A stretch of 39,219 bases of DNA from an archaeon (GCA_023245565.1 JAHFKB010000001.1:8737-47955); one strand, 5' to 3'. Shown: positions 1 to 9,695, counted from the stretch's first letter. The notes: generated by a model not told the origin, from the sequence alone. A program made the numbers and translations.

Positions 1-432
1 TTAGTAGTTAAAAGTAGATTTCCAAAAATAAAAAAAGGAGAAAGAGGAATAATAAATTTATTATCAGAGGGAATAGATTTTAGGTTTACATTACTTGATT
101 CAGAAAAATCAACAAAAGCACTATTTAAGCCAGAGGTAAGGGCCCATTTAATTTATGAATTAATATCCTCTTTTGATATTGAAGATAGAACCAGAGAAAT
201 TTATGTTGATGGATATTATAAAAATTTACAAGAAAGATTAAATGATATTTTTATTCAAAGAAATTTAGAAAAACCTAATAGAATAATTTCAGAACCAAAA
301 GCAGATATAACTTATAAAATTGTAAATGCAGCAGATACAATTGCAAGAGCCTTATTTCAGGCATATTCAAGATCTCATGAAATAGGAATAGAAAAATATT
401 TAGATAAAAAAGTTTTTACTTCACTATTATGA
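1..432 (+). CDS. 3' part of a hypothetical protein, truncated by window edge
   Basis: Open frame 1 from the window start to TGA at 430-432; stop overlaps the next ATG (429). Confidence 0.6.
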   Translation, partial: LVVKSRFPKIKKGERGIINLLSEGIDFRFTLLDSEKSTKALFKPEVRAHLIYELISSFDIEDRTREIYVDGYYKNLQERLNDIFIQRNLEKPNRIISEPKADITYKIVNAADTIARALFQAYSRSHEIGIEKYLDKKVFTSLL

Positions 433-632
433 AATCTTCAAAAAAAGCATTAAAAAACGAATTAAAAAGAATGCAAGCATCTTTCTTAGAAATAAAAAAA
501 GAGAATACAAGAAAATTAAATCCAAATATTTGTTTAAAATGTAAAAATGATGCAGGAAATAATTTTATTTTAATTTACAAAAAAAACAATGAATTAAAAG
601 GAAAACTTTGTATTTCTTGTCATAAAAAATAA
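429..632 (+). CDS. small zinc-ribbon-like protein (CxxC...CxxC)
   Basis: 67 aa ORF with CLKC and CISC pairs; ATGA overlap with the upstream ORF. Confidence 0.55.
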   Translation: MKSSKKALKNELKRMQASFLEIKKENTRKLNPNICLKCKNDAGNNFILIYKKNNELKGKLCISCHKK

Positions 633-637
633 ATAAT

Positions 638-1039
638 TTAAGCAGCCTTTTCTAATTTTCCTTGTATAGAATTTTCATTAATTATATTATTAATAAAAAC
701 AATTGCTTCTTTCTCAGCCCTATGTATTTCTTTATCTCCATACTGATGAGTTTTAGAAAGAATTATACCTTTATGATGAACTTTAATTTTATTTTCACCA
801 ATTGACTCAATAAATGTTAATCTAATTGAATAATAAATATTTTCAATAATAATCATTGCCTGAATTTTAATAGTTCCCCCATATAATTCTATTGAATATT
901 CCCAATCACTAATTTTCCTAAAATTAATTTTTGATTGAAAACTGCCACTTAAAATAACTATAAATTCTTTAACAAATTTTTCAACATAAGTATAAAATCT
1001 CTTTCTTAACATTGCTTCATCTAATTTTTTATCTGCCAT
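638..1039 (-). CDS. hypothetical protein
   Basis: 133 aa ORF overlapping the next minus-strand gene by a few bases, operon-like. Confidence 0.6.
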   Translation of the reverse strand: MADKKLDEAMLRKRFYTYVEKFVKEFIVILSGSFQSKINFRKISDWEYSIELYGGTIKIQAMIIIENIYYSIRLTFIESIGENKIKVHHKGIILSKTHQYGDKEIHRAEKEAIVFINNIINENSIQGKLEKAA

Positions 1040-1766
1040 AAGAACTCACAAAAAAATAAACTAAAGTTGCTAAAACTGCAATAACAAATGCCAATAAAAT
1101 TCCCCAGAATACTGTAAAGTGAATTAATAAAAATAATAAAATTATAAATACTAATAAAAAAACATAAGTAAATAAAGATCCAAAAAATATTTTTGTTCCA
1201 TCTAAATTTGATAAAGGAATCATATTAAATAAAGCCATAAAGAAATTTATATTTACAAATTTTAAAGTATTTATTCCAAAATAATTTCCAATTATAACAC
1301 CAATAACTCCTAAAAAAATATGTGCTAAAATCCCAGTAGAAACAATTTGTGATTCTTCTAAATAATTTAAATTTAATTGCTTCCTACCTAATCTTGCACT
1401 TTTATTTTCACTTAAATTATGTATTCCAATAGCACTAAAAAATAATCTTCCTTTTGAACCTAGGGTTATAAATAAAGCCATTAAAATACCTAATGGGAAA
1501 GATCTAGATAATTTTCCAATATTACCAAACCAAACCCTTTTAATTCTCCAAATTTCATATTCACTAATAGCATCATGTCTTTTAGAAAAAAATTTTACAA
1601 CAACTTCTCTGATTAAAATAGATATTATAAGAAAGAAAAATATAGAAATTAGATTAAAAATCCAATTATCAAAAATAAAAACTTTGCTTCCATCATCAAA
1701 ACCAAACACAAATGTCAGAAATAAAATAGAAATTAGTAAATGAACCTTCTCTCTTTTTGTAAACAT
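1029..1766 (-). CDS. membrane protein resembling site-2 protease (M50), apparently without the HExxH motif
   Basis: Multi-TM protein; FNMIPLSNLDGTKIF resembles the M50 N-x-x-P-x-x-x-L-D-G motif; IREVVVKFFSKR lies where HExxH would be expected. Confidence 0.55.
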   Translation of the reverse strand: MFTKREKVHLLISILFLTFVFGFDDGSKVFIFDNWIFNLISIFFFLIISILIREVVVKFFSKRHDAISEYEIWRIKRVWFGNIGKLSRSFPLGILMALFITLGSKGRLFFSAIGIHNLSENKSARLGRKQLNLNYLEESQIVSTGILAHIFLGVIGVIIGNYFGINTLKFVNINFFMALFNMIPLSNLDGTKIFFGSLFTYVFLLVFIILLFLLIHFTVFWGILLAFVIAVLATLVYFFVSSYGR

Positions 1767-1826
1767 AACATTATAAGAGAAAATGTATATTTAATTCTTT
1801 CTAATAATTCATTGTTCACTGAACAG

Positions 1827-2501
1827 TCAATGTTTATCTAACAATTTAATTTCATTAATAATTTCTTCTTCATGTCCTGCGCCAACAACACCAACAACCT
1901 TCTCATAATTTTCCATTAATCTAAATAATTTAACAGCCATATATTTATTTCTATCTTCAACTAAAGTTTTATACAAATTAGGATATCTAAGTTTTGTATG
2001 TTTTAACATTTTATGTATTAATTCTTTTTCAGGAACTTTTGTTAAATCAAATTTCACTCTCTGTTCTTTACTAAAAATACCTTTAATAATATCAGAAAAA
2101 AATCTAAATTTCTCTTTCCAAGTTATTTGTTTAGAAAAATTTTTCAGAGTAACTTCAATTTTCTGATCTACTAATGCAATTTTACATTTATTTTCTAAAG
2201 CAACTTCAGCAGCTTTTAACATTTCTTGTCCAGGACTTACTCCAACCCGTCCTCCAAGTTTTCTTTCTATAAACTCTCCTAGTTTAGCAAATAAATATCC
2301 CTTAAATCCAATACTCTTAATTTCTTTTAATCCAATTCTACCTTTAACTTTATTTGTAAGAGCATAAAATCTTCCTTTATCAAGTTCTAAAGCAACAACA
2401 ACTGGTTTTTCTTTTTTAATTATTCTTTCAACTTCTTCAATACTCTCTCTAGAAATATGAGAAGTACCAATCAAAATTAGATTTTCAAACGCTTGCATCA
2501 C
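1827..2501 (-). CDS. TraB-family protein
   Basis: LILIGTSHISRESIEEVERIIKKEKPVVVALELDKGRFYAL and VGVVGAGHEEEI are typical TraB/GumN-like motifs. Confidence 0.8.
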   Translation of the reverse strand: MMQAFENLILIGTSHISRESIEEVERIIKKEKPVVVALELDKGRFYALTNKVKGRIGLKEIKSIGFKGYLFAKLGEFIERKLGGRVGVSPGQEMLKAAEVALENKCKIALVDQKIEVTLKNFSKQITWKEKFRFFSDIIKGIFSKEQRVKFDLTKVPEKELIHKMLKHTKLRYPNLYKTLVEDRNKYMAVKLFRLMENYEKVVGVVGAGHEEEIINEIKLLDKH

Positions 2502-2567
2502 AGAAAGGAAAAATATATAAACTTAAAAATGTTGGTAAAAAGATATACAAACTAAAGGTGATTGTAA

Positions 2568-2855
2568 ATGTTAAAGACAAGAAAAGTAACTGATATTTTT
2601 GGATTAAGAGTTTTTACAGACGAAGGTTATTATTACGGTGACATTGAAGAAGTAGTTCTTCAAGGAAACAGAGTTTGGGGCTGGCGTATTAAAGCAACAA
2701 AAGCTTCTCAACTAACTCGTGTTTTAACTGGAGCTAAAGGAGCAACAATTCCTCATCAACTTGTTAGATCAATTGGTGATATAGTAATTATATCTAAAAA
2801 TGCTTTACCTTCAGAAGAAATGCCTGTTGAAGAGCAAAGTGTTGAAGAATATTAA
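2568..2855 (+). CDS. PRC-barrel-like domain protein
   Basis: 95 aa; RKVTDIFGLRVFTDEGYYYGDIEEVVLQGNRV...IPHQLVRSIGDIVIIS pattern. Confidence 0.6.
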   Translation: MLKTRKVTDIFGLRVFTDEGYYYGDIEEVVLQGNRVWGWRIKATKASQLTRVLTGAKGATIPHQLVRSIGDIVIISKNALPSEEMPVEEQSVEEY

Positions 2856-2911
2856 ATTTTATTTTTCATCAAACAAAACACTTATATACTAATTCTTTTA
2901 TTTTACAATAT

Positions 2912-3469
2912 ATGGCTTCGCCTCTACAAAATGCTATAACTTTCTTAAGAGATTTTGGCCTTTTTGATGTTGTGCTTCCATTCTTATTAGTATTCTCAAT
3001 TATTTTTGCAATTCTAGAAAAAACAAAAATTCTAGGAACAGAGGGCAAAGAGCAGACTCCAAAAAGAAGCTTAAATACAATGGTTGCTTTTGTAATTGGA
3101 ATGCTTGTTGTGGCAGCAAACAAAATTGTTACAGCAATTAATGAAGCACTTCCAAATATTGTATTAATAATTATTGCATTTGTAGCATTCTTAATGATGA
3201 TTGGAGTATTCTTTAAATCAGAAGAATTTGTTTTAGCTGAAAAATATAAAGGATTTACTTTAGGTTTTGTTGTAGTTTCATTAATCATACTAATTATTAT
3301 ATTATTAGATTCATTAAAATTAGATAGTAAAAAGAGCTGGTTAGAATGGCTAATGGAATATGTAGTAAATAATATAAGCGGCCCTATTGTTACATCAATA
3401 ATATTTTTGATTGTTGCAGTAGCAGCAGTTGTTTATATAACAAGAAGTAATGGTGGAGAAAAAAAGTGA
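2912..3469 (+). CDS. multi-TM membrane protein, tandem paralog 1 (pilus-locus associated)
   Basis: 185 aa; LRDFGLFDVVLPFLLVFSIIFAILEKTKILG aligns with the next ORF. Confidence 0.75.
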   Translation: MASPLQNAITFLRDFGLFDVVLPFLLVFSIIFAILEKTKILGTEGKEQTPKRSLNTMVAFVIGMLVVAANKIVTAINEALPNIVLIIIAFVAFLMMIGVFFKSEEFVLAEKYKGFTLGFVVVSLIILIIILLDSLKLDSKKSWLEWLMEYVVNNISGPIVTSIIFLIVAVAAVVYITRSNGGEKK

Positions 3470-3475
3470 TAAAAA

Positions 3476-4033
3476 ATGGTACTAGGGTCATTTAATTTAC
3501 AAGATTCATTAAATTACCTAATTGATTTAGGAGTTTATGATGTATTACTTCCATTCTTATTAGTATTTGCAATAGTTTTTGCAACACTAGAAAAAACAGC
3601 AATCTTGGGAAAAGATAAATCAAACATTAATGCAATTGTTGCAGTTGTTACAGGTTTACTTTTAGTAGTTCAAAGAGGAATTGTTGATACAATAAATATT
3701 TTCTTACCTAGAATTTCTTTACTAATTGTAGTTATATTAATGGGATTATTAGTTATTAGTATGATTGCTGGAAAAGAATTTGATGGTATAAAGGGCGGAA
3801 GTTTTGCAATAGGTGTTATAATAATTATAATTGCAGTTATATTTTCATTAGTAACTCCACAATCAGGAGGACCAATATGGTTAACTCCAGCAGATAAACA
3901 AATTTTATTATCAGTTGGAATTCTAATTTTAGTATTAGTCCTTGTTATAGGTTTAGTTACTTCAAAACCAAAACAACAGCAAGGAGATAGTTTCCTAAAA
4001 AAATTAGCTAAAGACTTTGGTGGAAAAGAGTAA
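3476..4033 (+). CDS. multi-TM membrane protein, tandem paralog 2
   Basis: LIDLGVYDVLLPFLLVFAIVFATLEKTAILG matches paralog 1. Confidence 0.75.
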   Translation: MVLGSFNLQDSLNYLIDLGVYDVLLPFLLVFAIVFATLEKTAILGKDKSNINAIVAVVTGLLLVVQRGIVDTINIFLPRISLLIVVILMGLLVISMIAGKEFDGIKGGSFAIGVIIIIIAVIFSLVTPQSGGPIWLTPADKQILLSVGILILVLVLVIGLVTSKPKQQQGDSFLKKLAKDFGGKE

Positions 4034-4585
4034 ATGGCAACAATATTAGACACAGGATTAATATCATTTTTATTACCTGTATTTGTATTTTTATTTATTT
4101 TAGTAGTTATCTATGCAATCTTAGGAAAAACAGAATTATTTGGTAAAACTCAAACAACTTTAAATTTATTAGCAGCAATTTGTGTGGCTGCAGTTTCTGT
4201 ATTTGCAGGAAATATGATTAAAGTTATTGGATCTATAATTCCTTGGATTGTATTTATTGCTTTAGTTCTTGTTTTAGTATTTGCTATATATATGGCTTTT
4301 GGAAAAAAAGAAAAAGAAATATGGGATACCTTTGGTGGACCAACAGTTATAACAGTAATTATTATTTTTATAGTTTTAATTGGTCTAATTGCAGTATTTG
4401 AATCAGATATAACTCCTTTCTCTGGAACTTCTCAAGTAAGCTCAGATGGAAAAATAGTTCAAGGCCAAAATGTAAAAAATGAAGTTATAGCAACACTAAC
4501 TCATCCAAGATTATTAGGAGCTTTATTTCTTTTAATGGTAACTGTATTTACAGCTAAATTATTAGTAGATAAATTAGAACCATAA
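4034..4585 (+). CDS. multi-TM membrane protein, divergent tandem paralog 3
   Basis: FLLPVFVFLFILVVIYAILGKTELFGK resembles the N-terminal motif of paralogs 1 and 2; starts directly after the upstream stop. Confidence 0.7.
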   Translation: MATILDTGLISFLLPVFVFLFILVVIYAILGKTELFGKTQTTLNLLAAICVAAVSVFAGNMIKVIGSIIPWIVFIALVLVLVFAIYMAFGKKEKEIWDTFGGPTVITVIIIFIVLIGLIAVFESDITPFSGTSQVSSDGKIVQGQNVKNEVIATLTHPRLLGALFLLMVTVFTAKLLVDKLEP

Positions 4586-4616
4586 ATATTTTAACTTCTT
4601 ATAATACTAAATTAAT

Positions 4617-5645
4617 ATGAATATAAAAGATAAGTATTTAGATTTTCAAAGAAAACGTAAAATTAAACAATTAAAATCTGCAATAAAAGATTATCAAAAT
4701 TTAGTATTTGGATCAATTCCAGCTACCAAAGCTAGAAATAATTTAATAGAAGAATTAAAACCTGCTTTAGATATAATAAATAAATTTGAATATTTTGGAT
4801 ATATTTCTATAGAAGATTATGAATACTTAAAAAAATATTTAAAAATAGATTCTAACTTAAATGATGAAAATGAAATTATTATTTTTGGAGGGATTCTCAA
4901 AACAGATTTACAAGCAATTATAATTATTCTTAGTAAAATTCAACAATTAGCTAAAGAATTAAGTTTATCAATAAATTCAGTTAAAATAGAGTTATCAAAA
5001 ACAGAATTATCAAAATTATCAAAAGAATTCTATATAATTCCAAAAGAATATATTATTAGTCACACAACTCAAAGTTACAGAGATTTCTTAAAACAAGCAA
5101 ATTATATGGATCTAGATTCAGCAGATGGTTTATTAGTAGAAAAGAAAATAAGTAAAACAAAAATAAATTGGTCTGATTCTAAAAATTTAATAGAAAAAGA
5201 AGGTTATAAATTATTAACAGCAGGTCTAATCTACTTAGTTTTTATTCCTTATCTAAAAGAAAAAGAATCTCAAGGAGAAAAAGGAGTAATAGAAACATTA
5301 AATGAAATGATGAGTAAATATGCAGAATGGTTAGAAGATAAAATAATAAATAAAAACACATTAAAAATAAATAATAAAGAAATAGAAATAAATTTAATAC
5401 AACAAGATGGACGGTTTGACAAAGAAGATATAAATGAATATGGTTATCCTGAAAAATTAAAAGAAAAAGGAGAATATTATTATTGGTATCCAAGAAATAA
5501 TGAAATTGCTACCATTCGTGACTGGAACTCCGTGTTGGGCTTGAGTCTTATGGGGGGGCCTTCCTTTGTTGGCGGTTGGCTTGGGGTACGTCGTACAAAA
5601 ATTTTCAATTTTAAAAAAGAAATATTCCAAGGACCATTTAGATAA
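4617..5645 (+). CDS. putative DGR variable protein 1 (unique N-terminus, shared CLec-like C-terminal cassette)
   Basis: Shares EFYIIPKEYIIS..QxYRDFLKQANYMDLDSADGLLVEKK and YYWYPR..NE..RD...LGL...G.P.FV...LG.RR.KIF with ORF 12558-13616; GC-rich, A-poor C-terminal stretch. Confidence 0.75.
   Translation: MNIKDKYLDFQRKRKIKQLKSAIKDYQNLVFGSIPATKARNNLIEELKPALDIINKFEYFGYISIEDYEYLKKYLKIDSNLNDENEIIIFGGILKTDLQAIIIILSKIQQLAKELSLSINSVKIELSKTELSKLSKEFYIIPKEYIISHTTQSYRDFLKQANYMDLDSADGLLVEKKISKTKINWSDSKNLIEKEGYKLLTAGLIYLVFIPYLKEKESQGEKGVIETLNEMMSKYAEWLEDKIINKNTLKINNKEIEINLIQQDGRFDKEDINEYGYPEKLKEKGEYYYWYPRNNEIATIRDWNSVLGLSLMGGPSFVGGWLGVRRTKIFNFKKEIFQGPFR
5505..5597 (+). other. putative DGR variable region (VR1)
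   Basis: 31-codon segment: 9 A in the first 90 nt and about 56% GC, in strong contrast with flanks; 31/93 nt differ from 13506-13598 while the adjacent frame stays conserved. Confidence 0.7.
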
Positions 5646-5648
5646 ATT

Positions 5649-6194
5649 TCAATGTTTTATTTTTTTAAGTTCTTGAGTTACTCTATTAAGATCTTTAATA
5701 TTAGAAGTTAAAGGTTCTAAAATTTTTTCAAAGACTTTTTCTAAAGCTTTCATCTCAGTATGAACTCCTTTAATTCCTTCATCATAATCTTTTACTTTAC
5801 CAAGAACAGCACCTTGTAATTGTTCAAATCTTTCTTCTAATCTAAGTAATTCTTGTTTTATAGAAATAACATCATTATTCATTTTTTCTTTCCAAACAGC
5901 AATATTACCAATTCCACCCACAACATCCTGCCATTTTTCATTAATTATTGCTTCAATAATTTCATGTATTCTATCAATATCAATTTGTGGACTAGCATTT
6001 GAAGATTGTTGTGGATTATAATTTTGTTGAGAATAACCTTGGCTAGGTTCAGAACTATCTGCATAATTTGTAGTAGGTAAATCTCCTTCATCATTAGGAA
6101 TCTCAGACTGTACTCCACTAGAAGGAGCAGGAACATCACCAACCATTCCATCAACACCTGCTTTTATATCATTAAAATCTCTTTCATCTGGCAT
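5649..6194 (-). CDS. coiled-coil protein, possibly archaellum/pilus accessory
   Basis: 181 aa; low-complexity N-terminus and predicted coiled coil; adjacent to a second coiled-coil ORF and the ATPase. Confidence 0.6.
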   Translation of the reverse strand: MPDERDFNDIKAGVDGMVGDVPAPSSGVQSEIPNDEGDLPTTNYADSSEPSQGYSQQNYNPQQSSNASPQIDIDRIHEIIEAIINEKWQDVVGGIGNIAVWKEKMNNDVISIKQELLRLEERFEQLQGAVLGKVKDYDEGIKGVHTEMKALEKVFEKILEPLTSNIKDLNRVTQELKKIKH

Positions 6195-6573
6195 GTTCTT
6201 TTACTACCTCTTTTTTACCATTATGTATCTCAATTAATTTAACAACATCTTCTTCAGTTGTAAATTTCATAGGGTTCCATAAATTAATATATTTTTCTAA
6301 AAATTGAACATCTTCTTTCCTAGCAAATAATTCAACTTCTTGAATTAAATGTCTAATACTTTCTTTTAATTTAAATACATCTCCTTTAATATCTTTAATT
6401 TCAGAATCTATAAATTTAATTTCACCCATAACTTTTTTATATTCTTCAATCATATTATTATTAATTATTAAAACTCTATCTCTAAGCAAGTTATATTTTC
6501 CTTCTAAACTTCTAACTCTAGAATTAACATCAAATAATACTTCTTCAGGAGAATATGTTTGTTCTTGAGCCAT
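6184..6573 (-). CDS. FlaD/E-like coiled-coil protein
   Basis: Coiled coil followed by YINLWNPMKFTTEEDVVKLIE, reminiscent of FlaD/E C-termini; neighbours the ATPase. Confidence 0.55.
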   Translation of the reverse strand: MAQEQTYSPEEVLFDVNSRVRSLEGKYNLLRDRVLIINNNMIEEYKKVMGEIKFIDSEIKDIKGDVFKLKESIRHLIQEVELFARKEDVQFLEKYINLWNPMKFTTEEDVVKLIEIHNGKKEVVKEHAR

Positions 6574-6626
6574 GAAATAACCTCTTTATTATATAAGGAA
6601 AACTAATTCTATTTAACACTTTCGGG

Positions 6627-7337
6627 TTATAATTGGTTTATTAGTTCATCCAATTTTTCTATATATTTCTTAATTTTTAATAGATCTATGGCTGCTTGTT
6701 GTGAATCTTGTCGATTTAAGTAACTAGCACTTTTTATAAGGTTTCCAATCTGAGTATCCAGTAAACCTCTTAACATCTTTCTTTCAGTATCTAATTTAGT
6801 AAATAGATCTTTACCAAACATTTTTTTAAAAGACTCATTCTCAACTTGATCTTCTATATCTTTTAATGTTTTATACAACAGGTCTATATCTGAAGAAAAA
6901 TGTTTTATTGCCTCATCTAAAGAGCTTTTTCCATAGTAATATTCAAAATTAGCAAAATAACCCGCTTCCCAATTTTTCTGCATTGTTTCAAACCAACTAT
7001 AAAAATCTCCAAGTCCATTTGAAAGATTCACCAATATAACTTTTAAAGTTTCTAGATCATATTCACTTAAGTTAGGTGCTTTTTTCATAGGAAATTCATA
7101 GCCTTCTTTTCTCAAAGTTAAAAAAGTTTTTAATAAAGATCCTATTTTTTTCTGTCCCGTTTCCCCCTGTTTTAACTCCAATTCAACAGAATTTATTCTC
7201 ATTAAAACTTCATCTCTCTTAACAGAAGGCAGACTATTGCAACCAGAACTTAAAGTCCCAAGTAAGAAAAACATAACTCCAAATCTTTTCTTCTTTTTTA
7301 ACAAATCAAGCATTAAGTCATTAATCAATAACCTCAT
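6627..7337 (-). CDS. putative lipoprotein, helical
   Basis: N-terminal KKKKRFGVMFFLLGTLSSGC resembles a lipobox signal; rest is alpha-helical. Confidence 0.5.
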   Translation of the reverse strand: MRLLINDLMLDLLKKKKRFGVMFFLLGTLSSGCNSLPSVKRDEVLMRINSVELELKQGETGQKKIGSLLKTFLTLRKEGYEFPMKKAPNLSEYDLETLKVILVNLSNGLGDFYSWFETMQKNWEAGYFANFEYYYGKSSLDEAIKHFSSDIDLLYKTLKDIEDQVENESFKKMFGKDLFTKLDTERKMLRGLLDTQIGNLIKSASYLNRQDSQQAAIDLLKIKKYIEKLDELINQL

Positions 7338-7403
7338 TTAAATAAGTTTCTAAGATACTAGTAAAATTAATTAACTAACATTCTACTTAAGATTTAGATT
7401 AAT

Positions 7404-9695
7404 ATGGTATTATTTAAAAAAAAGGTAAAGCCTGGAGAACATGAAGTTGTAAAAGAAGGTCCAGAAGAAGTTATCCATATAAATTATGAATCTTATCCAA
7501 GAATTCCATCAATTGAAGATGATGCAATAGTAATGTCCTCAGTTATAGAAAAATTATCACAAGCATCTTCAGTTTCTAGAATTATTTTTCATCAAAAGAA
7601 AAAATATGAATATAATTACAATCAAACACAATTATTAGCAGAAGTTGCACAAATATATAATCATTTCATAAAACAAAAAAATATTTTAACACAGGCAGCT
7701 CTAGAAGTTTTTGGTCCTATTCCAGATTCAGCTTCAAGAATAAGAAACTTGCAAAATGTAGTTCTAAATTTATTAAGAACAGATCCAATAGGTGCATTTG
7801 TAGAAACTAAAAGATTGTTAAGAGAAGAAAAAATAACTTTGTCTAAAAATCCACCGCAAGAATATGTTTCATTATTGCAACCTTATTTAACAGTATTAAC
7901 TGAGATTTATACTTTACTTGCAGGAACAAAATTAGTTCAAGCTGCAAAAGATAATTTAGAAGGTTATTCAATTGGAACAAGAGAAGTATACAAGAAATTA
8001 TTCCACCCAGTAATAACCCCAGATTTTATGTACACTAGATTATTAGCAACTCCTCCTTTAGATGCAGAACTTATAGATTCTTATTCATTAGGTAAAAATA
8101 CACATGTACAATTATTTAATACAAAAGAAACTATAAAACCATTATATCATATAACTCCTCCAGAATTTCAAATATCTGAAGATAAATATGAATTATTAGA
8201 ATTAGCAAGAAAAGTTTTAGCAGAACATCAGCCAAAAGCAGAAGAATTTATTGATCCAGAGAAAATGAGAGAGACTTTTTTTAATATTGGTAGAGACTTA
8301 ATAACAGAACTTGCAGAAAATAAAAGAATTTCTCTAAATTATCATGAAATAGAAGAGCTAGCACAAATTTTAGTAAGATACACTGTTGGTTTTGGTTTAA
8401 TTGAAAATTTATTACAAGATGAAGAGGTACAAGACATAGCAATAAATAGTCCTCCAGGCACAACCCCAATATTTCTAGTTCATGGAAAATATGATGAATG
8501 TGTTACAAATATTATTCCATCAGTTGAAGATGTAGAAAGTTGGGCATCTAAGTTTAGATTAATTTCTGCTCGTCCATTAGATGAAGCAAATCCAGTTTTA
8601 GATACAGAATTAATTCTTCCAACTTCAAGAGCAAGAGTTGCAATAATTTCTAGACCATTAAATCCAACAGGTTTAGGTTTCTCAATTAGAAGACATAGAG
8701 ATAAACCCTGGACATTGCCATTATTTATTAAAAATAGAATGATAAATGATTTAGCAGCAGGCTTGTTAAGTTTTATTATTGATGGAAATAGATCTTTATT
8801 AGTAGCAGGAACTAGAGGTTCTGGTAAAACAGCAGTCTTAGGTTCTGTCTTAGTAGAAATTATGAGAAAATATAGAGTTATTTCAATCGAAGATGTTTTA
8901 GAATTACCAACTGATGCTCTAAGAGAATTAGGTTATAATATTCAAACAATGAAAGTTAGATCTGCTTTATTAAAATCTGGTTCTGAATTAGCAGCTGATG
9001 AAGGAATAAGAACTTCTTTACGTATGGGTGATTCATCTTTAATTATTGGAGAAGTTAGAAGTACCGAAGCTTTTGCACTTTACGAAGCAATGAGAGTTGG
9101 CGCAATGGCAAACACAGTAGCAGGAACAATTCATGGAGATTCTCCTTATGGAGTTTATGATAGAGTAGTTAATGATCTTCAAGTTCCAAAAACAAGTTTT
9201 AAAGCAACAGACTTAATCATAGTTGCTAATCCAGTAAGATCAGCAGATGGTTTGCATAGATTTAGAAGAATAACTCAAATTACAGAAGTAAGAAAAGATT
9301 GGGAAAATGATCCTCTAACAGAAGGAGGATTTGTTGATCTAATGAGATATGATTCTAAATTAGATACTTTAGTTCCAACAGATGAACTAATTAATGGAGA
9401 TTCTGAAATTATAAAAAGTATAGCATCAAATATAAAAGAATGGGCTGGTAATTGGAATTCTTTATGGGAAAATATTTTATTAAGAGCAAAAATAAAAAAA
9501 ACAATGGTTGAATATTCACAAAAATATAAAATTCCAGATTTATTAGAAGCAAAATCAGTTATACAAATGAATGATGAATTCCATAGAGTATGTGATAGAA
9601 TAAGTCAAAGTTTAGGAAAATTAGATTCAGAAAAAATATTTTTTGAATGGGAAGAAATTCTAAAAAAATATATTAAAATAAATTATAAAATATAA
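7404..9695 (+). CDS. type II/IV secretion system ATPase (FlaI/GspE/VirB11 superfamily)
   Basis: Walker A AGTRGSGKTAVL; IEDVLELP; SLIIGEVRSTEAFALYEAMRVGAMANTVAGTIHGDSP; RRITQITEV. Confidence 0.92.
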   Translation: MVLFKKKVKPGEHEVVKEGPEEVIHINYESYPRIPSIEDDAIVMSSVIEKLSQASSVSRIIFHQKKKYEYNYNQTQLLAEVAQIYNHFIKQKNILTQAALEVFGPIPDSASRIRNLQNVVLNLLRTDPIGAFVETKRLLREEKITLSKNPPQEYVSLLQPYLTVLTEIYTLLAGTKLVQAAKDNLEGYSIGTREVYKKLFHPVITPDFMYTRLLATPPLDAELIDSYSLGKNTHVQLFNTKETIKPLYHITPPEFQISEDKYELLELARKVLAEHQPKAEEFIDPEKMRETFFNIGRDLITELAENKRISLNYHEIEELAQILVRYTVGFGLIENLLQDEEVQDIAINSPPGTTPIFLVHGKYDECVTNIIPSVEDVESWASKFRLISARPLDEANPVLDTELILPTSRARVAIISRPLNPTGLGFSIRRHRDKPWTLPLFIKNRMINDLAAGLLSFIIDGNRSLLVAGTRGSGKTAVLGSVLVEIMRKYRVISIEDVLELPTDALRELGYNIQTMKVRSALLKSGSELAADEGIRTSLRMGDSSLIIGEVRSTEAFALYEAMRVGAMANTVAGTIHGDSPYGVYDRVVNDLQVPKTSFKATDLIIVANPVRSADGLHRFRRITQITEVRKDWENDPLTEGGFVDLMRYDSKLDTLVPTDELINGDSEIIKSIASNIKEWAGNWNSLWENILLRAKIKKTMVEYSQKYKIPDLLEAKSVIQMNDEFHRVCDRISQSLGKLDSEKIFFEWEEILKKYIKINYKI

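Noticed and set aside
638-1039. Possible relationship of this ORF to the N-terminus of variable protein 2
   Set aside because: Only vague similarity of beta-rich composition; no convincing aligned motif.
2869-4053. Minus-strand ORFs 2869-3288 and 3670-4053
   Set aside because: Shadow ORFs antisense to the clearly coding tandem TM paralogs; low-complexity T/I/N-rich translations.
5242-6157. Minus ORFs 5242-5493 and 5945-6157
   Set aside because: Leu/Ile-rich frame artefacts overlapping better supported genes.
8281-8469. Minus ORF inside the secretion ATPase
   Set aside because: Antisense to a conserved ATPase; no motif or regulatory signal.
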